Shown piece by piece: positions 52,862 through 61,602 of a stretch of DNA of 64,000 nt (position 1 is the first letter of the stretch; the number at the start of each line of letters is the position of its first letter). Below the pieces are notes generated by a model. It was not told the DNA's origin and ran no database searches. It was given only the letters and a program-made list of their open reading frames with translations. Origin of the DNA: Croceimicrobium sp965279135 (GTDB lineage Bacteria > Bacteroidota > Bacteroidia > Flavobacteriales > Schleiferiaceae); the NCBI GenBank assembly GCA_965279135.1, contig OZ257133.1, positions 1,178,001 through 1,242,000 of the forward strand, given 5' to 3'. The position numbers and the translations under genes were made by a program.

Positions 52862-53713
52862 ATGGATTACAATTTAAACGGCTATATCATCCGCAATCAA
52901 CATCTGTCTATTCAGGTTAATAATCGGGGCTTGAATTATGGAGATGGAGTTTTTGAGACGATCAAATACAGTCGCAAAAGGCTAAACTTTTGGGAGGATC
53001 ATTATTTCCGTTTGATGAGTGCCATGCGCATTGTACGCATGGAGATTCCAATGAGTTTTTCGCCGGAATACCTTGAAGAGCAAATCCAAAAAACCCTCAA
53101 AGCTACCGGTCTAGAAGATAGCACTGCTCGGGTAAAGATTTTAGTGGTGCGAAAAGGAGGAGGCCTTTACAGGCCGGAAAAAAATGAGGTTGATTTCTTG
53201 ATCACCACCGAAGCCTGGGATCAGGATTCCTACGTTTTAAATGAAAAAGGCCTGGAGTTAGACCTATTTAAGGATTACTACAAGTTGAGCGGCCTTTTGG
53301 GTAATGTGAAGACCACCTCGGCCCAATTGTATACAATAGCCTCTATTTACGCCCAGGAGAACCAATTAGATGATGTGATCCTACTCAATGAGAAGAAGGA
53401 AGTAATAGAATCTACGGGCTCTAATATCTTCATGCTTGTAGGAGAGGATTTGATCACTCCTCCTTTAAGCAGTGGCTGTTTAAAAGGGGTAATGCGCAAG
53501 CAGGTAATCGATCTGGCTCCTCAGTTAGACCTACAATTGAAAGAGGAGAGCTTTTCTCCATTTGCTTTGCAGAAAGCCGATGAATTATGGCTTACAAACA
53601 GTATGCATGGACTACGCTGGGTAAAAAACTACCGTAAGAAAAGCTATGCTTCAACTAAGGCTGAGCAGATGCTTAAAAGGATAAATGTGAAATTAGCACT
53701 TAGTTTAGACTAG
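52862..53713 (+). CDS. Aminotransferase class IV (aminodeoxychorismate lyase or branched-chain/D-amino acid type)
   Basis: A 283-residue PLP enzyme of fold type IV. The family signature NNRGLNYGDGVFETIK is near residue 20, the PLP lysine is K150 in GLLGNVKTTSAQ, and VIESTGSNIFML is near 185. RGLNYGDGVFET is shared by PabC (4-amino-4-deoxychorismate lyase, folate pathway) and related transaminases, so the substrate is open; PabC is the more common annotation in this phylum for such a solo gene. The ATG at 52862 is chosen over an earlier one at 52814 in the terminator tail. Confidence 0.82.
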   Translation: MDYNLNGYIIRNQHLSIQVNNRGLNYGDGVFETIKYSRKRLNFWEDHYFRLMSAMRIVRMEIPMSFSPEYLEEQIQKTLKATGLEDSTARVKILVVRKGGGLYRPEKNEVDFLITTEAWDQDSYVLNEKGLELDLFKDYYKLSGLLGNVKTTSAQLYTIASIYAQENQLDDVILLNEKKEVIESTGSNIFMLVGEDLITPPLSSGCLKGVMRKQVIDLAPQLDLQLKEESFSPFALQKADELWLTNSMHGLRWVKNYRKKSYASTKAEQMLKRINVKLALSLD

Positions 53714-54263
53714 GATCCATGGGTGCATTATGCCAGAGGGCATAATCGCCTCCGAGCTGCTTCATGATGGTAGACCACAAGCCATCAATATCATGATCAA
53801 AGACAAGATTTGCATCGCTTTCTGCAACTAGCCAGGATTGCTGCTCCAACTCTTGGTTTAATTGTCCGGCCGACCAACCACTATATCCTAAGAAGAATTT
53901 GATATCGTCGGATTTCACCATCTCCAAAGCGATCATTTCTTTCAAAATCTCTAAATCTCCTCCCCAAAACACTCCATTCATTATTTCTTCACTACCAGGA
54001 ATCAAATCCCCTTTACGGTGGATAAAGAATAGATTATCACCTTGTACTGGTCCTCCTTCAAAAATGTCTGCCTCGAAGGAAGGGAAGTCGAGTACTAAAT
54101 CATCAAAGTCTAGATCCACTGGTCTGTTTAGCACAAAGCCCACACTACCTTCCTCATTGTGATCGGCCAGTAATACAACGGTTCGATCAAAGTTAGGATC
54201 TCCAAGTAGGGGTTCCGCAATTAAGATTTTTCCTTTCTCAGGATCGGTGAAATTGTGGCTCAT
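53700..54263 (-). CDS. YqgE/AlgH family protein
   Basis: A 187-residue UPF0301 protein: GKILIAEPLLGDPNFDRTVVLL at the start (motif AEPLLGDPNFDRTV), GSVGFVLNRP, the GGPVQGDNLFFIH loop and FLGYSGWSAGQL. No activity is established; AlgH was first noted as a regulator of alginate in Pseudomonas. It is convergent with the aminotransferase and overlaps it by 14 bases. Its start is divergent from pdxH with 81 bases between the ATGs. Confidence 0.93.
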   Translation of the reverse strand: MSHNFTDPEKGKILIAEPLLGDPNFDRTVVLLADHNEEGSVGFVLNRPVDLDFDDLVLDFPSFEADIFEGGPVQGDNLFFIHRKGDLIPGSEEIMNGVFWGGDLEILKEMIALEMVKSDDIKFFLGYSGWSAGQLNQELEQQSWLVAESDANLVFDHDIDGLWSTIMKQLGGDYALWHNAPMDPSLN

Positions 54264-54290
54264 TATGAATCGAAGATAAACGCTTATGGG

Positions 54291-54298
54291 TACTTTTG
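54291..54298 (+). promoter_or_regulatory. -7 promoter element for pdxH
   Basis: TACTTTTG, 46 bases before the pdxH ATG at 54345. A weaker element on the other strand, TATCTTCG at 54271-54278, could serve the divergent YqgE gene. Confidence 0.45.
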
Positions 54299-54344
54299 CA
54301 AAAGGGATTTATTAACCATTTCTTCAAAAGTCAAAACGCTTATC

Positions 54345-54986
54345 ATGAAAGAGAAATTGCAAGATCAAAGGGTCGACTATAAAATCGGAGAATTGGACAC
54401 ATCTCAAGTGGATTCGAACCCTCTTATTCAATTCGCCAAATGGTATGAGGAGTTTGAAGCACAGTCTCCCAAGGACCCTAATGCTTTTGTTTTAGCCACT
54501 GTAGACTCTGAGGGCCACCCACGTAGTCGAGTACTTTTATTAAAAGGTGTCGATCAGGGAGGATTTGAGTTCTATTCGAATTATGAGAGCGATAAGGGCA
54601 AGCAACTAGCTGAAAATCCTAACGCCAGTATGTGCTTCTTCTGGTCTGAATTAGAACGTCAAATTAGAGTAGAGGGGGAGGTACAAAAAATAAGTGTGGA
54701 GGAATCTACTGCTTATTTTAAAAGTCGTCCACATGGCTCGCAGGTTGGTGCCTGGGTATCACCTCAAAGCAGACCCATAGATTCCAGGGAATTCCTGGAA
54801 ACCCGTGCTCGAGAATATGCTGCAAAGTATGAAGGAGAAGTTCCTAAACCGGAGCATTGGGGAGGCTACAGGCTTATTCCGAATCGTATTGAGTTTTGGC
54901 AAGGCAGAGCATCCAGACTTCACGATAGGGTCTTATACGAAATGGATTCTTCAGGAAAATGGAATATTCTACGTTTGGCGCCTTAA
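54345..54986 (+). CDS. pdxH: Pyridoxamine 5'-phosphate oxidase
   Basis: FMN enzyme that oxidises pyridoxamine or pyridoxine phosphate to pyridoxal phosphate. The 213-residue product is of normal length and starts MKEKLQDQRVDY, then SPKDPNAFVLATVDSEG, RSRVLLLKG, FYSNYESDKGKQL, and the C-terminal WGGYRLIPNRIEFWQG and RLHDR motifs that bind substrate and FMN. The ATG at 54345 is taken rather than one at 54255 that would overlap the divergent gene. Confidence 0.96.
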   Translation: MKEKLQDQRVDYKIGELDTSQVDSNPLIQFAKWYEEFEAQSPKDPNAFVLATVDSEGHPRSRVLLLKGVDQGGFEFYSNYESDKGKQLAENPNASMCFFWSELERQIRVEGEVQKISVEESTAYFKSRPHGSQVGAWVSPQSRPIDSREFLETRAREYAAKYEGEVPKPEHWGGYRLIPNRIEFWQGRASRLHDRVLYEMDSSGKWNILRLAP

Positions 54987-55336
54987 TTCGTGTGGATATA
55001 GTAAAAAGTCTTCGCTTCCAATTGTTTACAGCTTTCATTTTCTAAAAGAAGGTTAATAGAAAATTAAATTTGAGGCATGCTCAATCACCTTGGAAATTGG
55101 TTGGGCGTATTAATCTGGAAATCATGTGTTTTACAAACTAAGACCCTTGTATTTTTCACAGTTTAATTTCCTCTAAGCCTATATCCCATCTTCCCCATAA
55201 GAATCCTTAATACTTTAATAACCTTCGCAACTCTGAGCTAAACCTGGCTTAAAGGTGTTTTGAAACACTTATAAACCTTGGATTTTATTTGGCTCTAAGG
55301 CTCCTAGTAGTTTTGATTTAAAATCAATAAACTGCT
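54987..55336. other. Intergenic region upstream of the giant T9SS protein
   Basis: A 350-base AT-rich stretch. It holds two -7-type elements, TAAATTTG (55065-55072) and TAGTTTTG (55308-55315). Four bases after the first lies an ATG opening a 29-codon frame (55077-55166). I see no tRNA, riboswitch or terminator hairpin. Confidence 0.5.
55308..55315 (+). promoter_or_regulatory. -7 promoter element for the giant T9SS protein
   Basis: TAGTTTTG, 21 bases before the ATG at 55337. A TTG 16 bases upstream (55289-55291) may be its -33 element. Confidence 0.5.
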
Positions 55337-58300
55337 ATGAGAAAACTGTTTACGAGTTTGATATTGCTGGTCTCCTTTACCAGCATGAAGGCCCAACTCT
55401 CCGAAGGAGATATTGCCTTTACGGCGATGAATGCCGATGGAGATGATGACATCGCGTTTGTGGCCCTGGTTGATATTCCAGCGAACACCAATATCTACTT
55501 TACAGACAATGAGTGGACGGGAACTTCCTTTAATAACCTTAATGAAGGGGAGCTTACCTGGAGCCACACTTCACTTGTTCCTGCAGGAACTGTTATTGTT
55601 ATTGAGGGCAGCGTTCCAACCACAACCCTGGGATCAATCAGTGGCTCATCCTTTAATATAGGTGCCAGTAACGAAACTGTATACGCACTGCTTAGTGCTC
55701 CTTCAACTTCTACTATGAGCACACCCGGTTTCCTGGCCGGTATTTCAAATGACTTGGCCGGTTCTGGCGCAACCCTTAGTGGTACAGGCTTAACGGCTGG
55801 AACTGATTTTATTGATTTTGCCAATGACCAGGATGGTTTTGAATATACTGGTGCGCGTACTGGAGAAGCTTCGTTCTCTGCTTATTTGCCACTAATAATG
55901 AATACTGCAAATTGGCAGCAGGAATCAAGCAATGGAGAGAATATTATTCCTATCGATGCTTCTTCATTCACCACCGCTTCTGCTTCAACAGATACTGAAA
56001 TTGATTTCTCTACCAGTTCTGCAACAGTTTTTGAAACTGCAGGCACTTATGATTTAATTCTGAGCATTACGAACGAGGATGGAAGTAATGCAACTACTTG
56101 CGATGTTGCGCTTACCTCAGGCTCCGCCGCTGATGTAAATACTTATGCAACCACTCAAGTAACTTTTCCCGCGGGAAGCAGCGCCAATCAGACGGTGACT
56201 TTAACCATTACCGATGATGCAACTAATGAAGGTGAAGAAACTCTCACTTTCACTATTCAAAACGCGGCGGGTGGAAATAATGCCACCGTAGGATCAAACA
56301 GCACTTTTGACCTCACCATTGATGATGATGATGACAATGCTAGCTTACCATTCTCCGAAGCATTTGCCGCAGCTGGAGTACCGACCGGATGGACCTTTAC
56401 TGATTTCACAGTAGAAGCCACTTCTAATGCTGGAGGATCCGCAAATGAAGCTGAGTTGAACTTTAGTAACGATAATCCAGGTACCAGCGCGATCCTTTCA
56501 CCATATATCAATACTACCGGTGAAACTCAATTAGAATTAAGCTGGAATCAAAATCTGGATTACTTCGAAGGAGGTTCTGGAAATGATTATGTGATCAAGG
56601 TTCAATCCACTACAGATGGAAACAATTGGAATGATGTTTATACCAAAACCGTAAGTGCGGATGAAACGGGTTCAGAAAATGTAGTACTAGACGCTGCCGA
56701 TGGTGTAGGTAATGCATTTTTTGCCCTTAGATGGCTGTTCTTCTCTAATGGAAACCGCTTCTCTTACTGGAGAATTGATGATATATCCCTTGAAACTTAT
56801 GCTGTGCCAAGTATCACTGCTGCCGATAATAGCCAACCCGGGGCAGCGAATATGTCGCAGGGTGCACTAGATCATATTCTAAGTGCATTTTCTACAGCGA
56901 TCTCTGACAATGATGTGGAGCTTAACACTCTTAATATTACAATCAATGGAACCTTTGATGCTGATGATATCGATAATTTCCAGCTCTTCTATGCAAGTTC
57001 CAACTCTTTTGGATCAGCTACTCAATTAGGAAGTGATATCGCTGGTAATGGAAATGGTGTTAGTCAGGCACTTTCATTTAGTGGTTTAACGCAGAGTATT
57101 AGTGATGCAACTACTGGATATTTCTGGGTGGTAGCAGATGTAAGTGCCTCGGCAACAGCAGGAAATACCCTTACCGCTCAAACGCCAACCTTCAGTTTTG
57201 CAGCAGGAAACCTTACTAATAATGTAAATGCAGCAGGAGCCCAAACCATTGTGGCAGCTACTCCTCGCGCAGTTTTAGCAGACAATGGCACACAAGTGAG
57301 TGCCGCAAATGTTAATCAAAACGTAACCAACCATTTACTAGCGTCTTTCCAGCTAAGCATTTCTGATGCCAATGCAGATTTCAATGGTGTGGATGTAACT
57401 ACAGCTGGTACTTATGCCGCTTCCGATGTTGAGAATCTTAAGCTTTGGTATTCTACTGATAATTCATTTGATGCAGGTGCAGATAGCGAGCTTGACAATA
57501 TCGCATCCCCAGCAACTGCCGGCGCTCAGAGCTTTAGCGGATACAACCAAATACTAACCAACGGCTCTACGGGATACTTCTTCGTTACCGTTGATTTTCC
57601 ATGTGAAGCAGTTGATGGCAATACGATCAATATCTCAGCCCTGGAGAATTCAGACCTAAGCTTTAATGGGAGCACCAATGCAAGCGGCACAGCAACTGCA
57701 TCTGGTTCACAGACTATTCAAGATATAACCCCAGCTGAGGTTACCGGACTTTCTGCAGGAGCAGGTACCGGAGAAGTAACTGTAAGTTGGACTAATCCCG
57801 CTTGTTTTACTGAAGTAATCGTAGTCGCGCACACTGCAACCATTTCGGGTACACCGACCGGAACCTATAGTGCCAATTCCCAGGATTTTACTGATGGTAC
57901 TAATCCAAACTTCCCTACAGCCGGTAAGGTGGTTTATAATGGTACCGGGACTTCTACTACTATTACTGGTTTAACTAATAGCACACAATACTTCTTCAAA
58001 GTCTTTGCTCGTAAAGGTTCTAACTGGAATTCAGGGGTTGAAGATGATGCCACCCCAAGCTCCGGATTGGCGGTTTTCGTTAATGAGATGTCTCAGGGTT
58101 CAGGTGGATCGAAAGAATGGATTGAAATCGTTGTAACCGAAAATGGAACCGACCTACGTGGATGGGATATCGGAGATAATGACGATGGCAGCTACACTGA
58201 ATTCGTAGAATTCTCCAATAGCTCTGACTGGTCAAATCTTAATGCTGGAACTGTAATCGCGATTTATAATGGTGCAGATGTGGACGGTACCATTACGCCA

Positions 58301-61186
58301 GATTCAGATTTCAGTGATAATGAAGTAACCATAGCCTCTAACAATGCGACCTATTTCACCGGTAGTTGGGGGTCATTTGGAAATAGCGATGGTGATGATC
58401 TTGCAGCGATCCGCGATGATAACAACTCTATTATCCATGATATGGCGGTTACGCATGGAACCAGCACGATCAGCGGCCCAGGAAGCGGTCAGGTTACTTA
58501 CTACACCGGTTCTTCAAGTACCACTGCCTCCCTACATGATGATAACAATTGGACTACTGCAACCTCGACAAGTGGTACTCCGGGAAGCCCTAATGGTGGA
58601 GCAAATTCTACCTGGATTCAAGGCTTACGTCCCGCTGCGGGAGCAACTCCTAATCCTAGCTCGGTAAGCATTAGTGGCCTTGCAGCTACCAGCTTTGATA
58701 TAACCTGGACTAAGCCTAGCGGTACTTTTGGAACCGATTGGGATGGAGTATTAGTCTTCGTATCGGACGGTTCAAATGGGATTGATCTAAGTGCGAGCGG
58801 AGAGGATGGTGTTGACTACACCGCCAATCTGGTTTATACCAGTGGAACATTTGCAACTGATGCAGGCGCAAATGATAATGCTTACTGTGTTGCTAACCAA
58901 ACTACAGATGCTGATGGTAGCATTACGGTAACCGGCTTAACTACCAATACTACTTATTATGTGTATGCTTTTGCATACGAGGAGGTTACAGGAAACAATG
59001 ATGATGACAACTTCTCCAGTCAGGTAAGTGGCGGTAGTGCAACTCCGGCCAATTTACCTTCAGCAGGGGACATTGTGATCACTGAGATCATGTACAATAG
59101 CTCAAACTCCGGTTCTGATGATGAATGGGTAGAGATTTACAACAATTCAGGCTCCAATGTCAGCATGAATGGAAGTTGGAGGCTTACTTATGATGCGAAC
59201 ACCTTCGACTTTGGTGAATTCACTTTCAATGATGGAGCATATTACACTATCGCCCTTGGAAGTGGTGGAGATGGAACCTTCAACTCGGGAAGTAGCTTTA
59301 CTCCGGATACCAACACCTTGAACGTTCTAAACTCCGCAGTTGCAAATACTAATAGCTCAAACTTCCTTACAAACAGTACCGATCCGATTACCATCGTTTA
59401 CGATCCTAGCGGTTCAAACATCACCATTGATGCGGTAACTTATGATGACGGTGCTCCCTGGCCAACTGCTGCAGATGGAGGAGGGCCAAGTTTAACCTTG
59501 ATTGATCCGGCTTCTGATAATAGCCTTGCTGCTAGTTGGAGGGCATCCTTCGGAACGGGTGGAACCCCCGGTGCTGATACTCTAACCGCACTAACTTATG
59601 ATGCTGGAGCCTGGAATGCTACTGATGTTCCCAACGCCAACACAGGTGGTCTTGATGCAACAGTAAAAACCGGTCAATCGGTTTCAATTTCTTCTAATGG
59701 AGCGATAGACAATCTTACCATTGAAAGTACTGCTACTCTTACAATTGCCGCAGGAAATGTGCTCACTGTTAACGGGGATGTCACCAACAACAACAGCATG
59801 GTGATTGAGAGTGCCGCCACTTTGTTACAGACAAAATCCACTGACGGAAACTCAGGTACCGGTACTTATTCTGTTACACGTGAATTCACACCTTACAATC
59901 AAGCTCGTTTCAGCATGTGGTCTTCTCCGGTAAGCGATGAGGATATAGAAGATGCATTTAGCGGTTCGAATAGCAATGACTTTTATGAGTTTGACGCTGA
60001 TAATCAGCAATACTCCGCCTATGCTAGCGGGGTAATGAATGCCGGGCAAGGTTATGCGGTTACACCTACTTTAAACTCCAATGTGAACTTCTCAGATTCT
60101 AAGACCTTTGAAGGAAGCATTAACAACGGAGATGTTTCCTTGAACGTAACGGGTTTAACCGCTAGCGATTATGTTCTTTTAGGTAACCCTTATCCTGGTT
60201 CATTAGATTTCGCTGCTTTTGCAGCCGACCATTCCGACATCCTACCGACTGCTTACTATTGGGATGCAACATCTCCCAGCACGGGTGATGCGCAATTCGT
60301 GAGTTGGAATGCCTCAGGTGCAACAAGCGCACCCAATTCCCAAAGGAATAGTCCTTCTAGTAGTACCCGCGCTATGCAAGGGTTCTTCGTTCAGGTAGAT
60401 CCTTCTTATTCTGGAGCAGGAAGCATCAACTTCGTCTTCCAGAATGATATGCGTCAGTCTTCAGGTAATACCAATGCCGGATTCTTTAAGACAGAAACGA
60501 GAGAGCGAGCTTGGTTCAATCTAAGTACCGATTCTGCTGCAAATCAAATCCTGGTGATGCTTGATGATCGCGCCACTAATGGATTTGATCGCATGTTTGA
60601 TGCTCCGATCTATAAAGGGAGTCAATACCATTCTTTCTACTCAATGCAGGACTCGATGGAATTGTCTATTCAAGGTGTTCCCTATGTGGTTCCTGGAACG
60701 GCTAAGTTTATCCCATTAGGTGTTGATGCCTGGTATCAGGGAGTTTATACCATCTCATTGGATTCCCTGAATAATTGGGATGCGAATAATACAATCATTC
60801 TAATCGATAGCACTGCCGGGGTTCAGACAGATCTGAGTCAGGGAGACTATCAATTCGCAGTTAGTCAAACCGGAATTATCCATAATAGACTGTACCTACT
60901 TCTTGGAGCGCAAAACAGTGTAAGTCTTCAGGAGTCCGCAATCGAAAGATTCTTTGTGTTTCAGAATGCTAAATCCGATTTGGTTGTAAGTGATGAAAGC
61001 AACCTAGGTTTTACTGAAATCGAGATTCGGGATATGCGCGGACAACTGATCGTACAGGCTGACCTGGATGCTCAGAATGTAATGCATCATCTATCTACGG
61101 GAATGATGACTACAGGAGTTTATATGGTTCGATTAAGAGACCGCGATCTCCAGGAGTACAATGTAAAGGTGATGATTAAGAAATAA
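55337..61186 (+). CDS. Giant adhesin-like secreted protein with T9SS type A sorting domain
   Basis: A 1949-residue extracellular protein. After the signal peptide (MRKLFTSLILLVSFTSMKAQ) come an N-terminal domain (20-205) with TDNEWTGTSF, a Calx-beta-like domain (about 218-335, LTITDDATNEGEETLTFTI), a jelly-roll-like domain (about 340-490), two copies of a 150-residue unit (about 490-640 and 641-795), a fibronectin III-like domain (about 799), two lamin-tail (LTD) domains beginning near 911 and 1238, and another fibronectin III-like domain near 1108. The final 90 residues form a T9SS type A sorting signal ending in YMVRLRDRDLQEYNVKV and a basic tail. Acidic loops (DDDDDN, about residue 329) suggest calcium binding. 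Exact ligand unknown. Confidence 0.85.
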   Translation: MRKLFTSLILLVSFTSMKAQLSEGDIAFTAMNADGDDDIAFVALVDIPANTNIYFTDNEWTGTSFNNLNEGELTWSHTSLVPAGTVIVIEGSVPTTTLGSISGSSFNIGASNETVYALLSAPSTSTMSTPGFLAGISNDLAGSGATLSGTGLTAGTDFIDFANDQDGFEYTGARTGEASFSAYLPLIMNTANWQQESSNGENIIPIDASSFTTASASTDTEIDFSTSSATVFETAGTYDLILSITNEDGSNATTCDVALTSGSAADVNTYATTQVTFPAGSSANQTVTLTITDDATNEGEETLTFTIQNAAGGNNATVGSNSTFDLTIDDDDDNASLPFSEAFAAAGVPTGWTFTDFTVEATSNAGGSANEAELNFSNDNPGTSAILSPYINTTGETQLELSWNQNLDYFEGGSGNDYVIKVQSTTDGNNWNDVYTKTVSADETGSENVVLDAADGVGNAFFALRWLFFSNGNRFSYWRIDDISLETYAVPSITAADNSQPGAANMSQGALDHILSAFSTAISDNDVELNTLNITINGTFDADDIDNFQLFYASSNSFGSATQLGSDIAGNGNGVSQALSFSGLTQSISDATTGYFWVVADVSASATAGNTLTAQTPTFSFAAGNLTNNVNAAGAQTIVAATPRAVLADNGTQVSAANVNQNVTNHLLASFQLSISDANADFNGVDVTTAGTYAASDVENLKLWYSTDNSFDAGADSELDNIASPATAGAQSFSGYNQILTNGSTGYFFVTVDFPCEAVDGNTINISALENSDLSFNGSTNASGTATASGSQTIQDITPAEVTGLSAGAGTGEVTVSWTNPACFTEVIVVAHTATISGTPTGTYSANSQDFTDGTNPNFPTAGKVVYNGTGTSTTITGLTNSTQYFFKVFARKGSNWNSGVEDDATPSSGLAVFVNEMSQGSGGSKEWIEIVVTENGTDLRGWDIGDNDDGSYTEFVEFSNSSDWSNLNAGTVIAIYNGADVDGTITPDSDFSDNEVTIASNNATYFTGSWGSFGNSDGDDLAAIRDDNNSIIHDMAVTHGTSTISGPGSGQVTYYTGSSSTTASLHDDNNWTTATSTSGTPGSPNGGANSTWIQGLRPAAGATPNPSSVSISGLAATSFDITWTKPSGTFGTDWDGVLVFVSDGSNGIDLSASGEDGVDYTANLVYTSGTFATDAGANDNAYCVANQTTDADGSITVTGLTTNTTYYVYAFAYEEVTGNNDDDNFSSQVSGGSATPANLPSAGDIVITEIMYNSSNSGSDDEWVEIYNNSGSNVSMNGSWRLTYDANTFDFGEFTFNDGAYYTIALGSGGDGTFNSGSSFTPDTNTLNVLNSAVANTNSSNFLTNSTDPITIVYDPSGSNITIDAVTYDDGAPWPTAADGGGPSLTLIDPASDNSLAASWRASFGTGGTPGADTLTALTYDAGAWNATDVPNANTGGLDATVKTGQSVSISSNGAIDNLTIESTATLTIAAGNVLTVNGDVTNNNSMVIESAATLLQTKSTDGNSGTGTYSVTREFTPYNQARFSMWSSPVSDEDIEDAFSGSNSNDFYEFDADNQQYSAYASGVMNAGQGYAVTPTLNSNVNFSDSKTFEGSINNGDVSLNVTGLTASDYVLLGNPYPGSLDFAAFAADHSDILPTAYYWDATSPSTGDAQFVSWNASGATSAPNSQRNSPSSSTRAMQGFFVQVDPSYSGAGSINFVFQNDMRQSSGNTNAGFFKTETRERAWFNLSTDSAANQILVMLDDRATNGFDRMFDAPIYKGSQYHSFYSMQDSMELSIQGVPYVVPGTAKFIPLGVDAWYQGVYTISLDSLNNWDANNTIILIDSTAGVQTDLSQGDYQFAVSQTGIIHNRLYLLLGAQNSVSLQESAIERFFVFQNAKSDLVVSDESNLGFTEIEIRDMRGQLIVQADLDAQNVMHHLSTGMMTTGVYMVRLRDRDLQEYNVKVMIKK

Positions 61187-61206
61187 TGAATCTAAAGCAA
61201 GAAAAA

Positions 61207-61383
61207 ATGAAAGTATTTAAAGTAATCTTGGTTTTGTTCCTGGCTTTCAGCTTGGATATGAATGCTCAACCTCAACCTCCTAACTCAAATAACCCGGCAC
61301 CCTTACCAGGCTTAGCCATTTTAGCTGCCGCGGGAGCCGCATTAGGAGTAAAGAAGCTTTACGACCAGAAGAAGGATGCCTAA
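61207..61383 (+). CDS. Short exported protein with PID-CTERM-like C-terminal sorting motif
   Basis: A 58-residue protein: signal peptide (MKVFKVILVLFLAFSLDMNA), a 15-residue proline- and asparagine-rich spacer (QPQPPNSNNPAP), and a C-terminal helix PLPGLAILAAAGAALGVKKL with a lysine-rich tail. The architecture is that of short Bacteroidota proteins carrying the PID-CTERM sorting domain, in which a PID-type tripeptide precedes a small glycine/alanine helix and a basic end; here the tripeptide position reads PLP. Start: an ATG at 61186 overlapping the upstream stop is in the same frame; I prefer 61207, where the signal peptide begins. It is probably co-transcribed with the giant T9SS gene; a terminator follows. 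Confidence 0.7.
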   Translation: MKVFKVILVLFLAFSLDMNAQPQPPNSNNPAPLPGLAILAAAGAALGVKKLYDQKKDA

Positions 61384-61405
61384 TTAGGGCAATCCATACA
61401 ATAGA

Positions 61406-61436
61406 AAGAGCCGACTCAATTGAGTCGGCTTTTTTA
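61406..61436 (+). terminator. Terminator after the PID-CTERM-like gene
   Basis: A perfect 22-base palindrome, AGCCGACTCAATTGAGTCGGCT (in two halves of 11), followed by a T run. Confidence 0.88.
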
Positions 61437-61602
61437 TGGATTAGATATGTTTAAAAGAGGAATTGTGCTCTTCAACCCGAAAGACAAGTCCTTTGCTTTA
61501 ATTGTAGATCGCTCTTCTCTAAGGCTTCTTCTAGGCGCTTAGGATCCAAAGTTCAAAGACCTTTTGATCTGCCAGAGGCTTTCTTATCGTAAGAAGAGCT
61601 GC

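Noticed and set aside
61447..61542. 31-codon open frame between the two T9SS genes at the right end
   Set aside because: It has an ATG but no promoter or conserved feature visible, and lies just after a terminator; likely chance.
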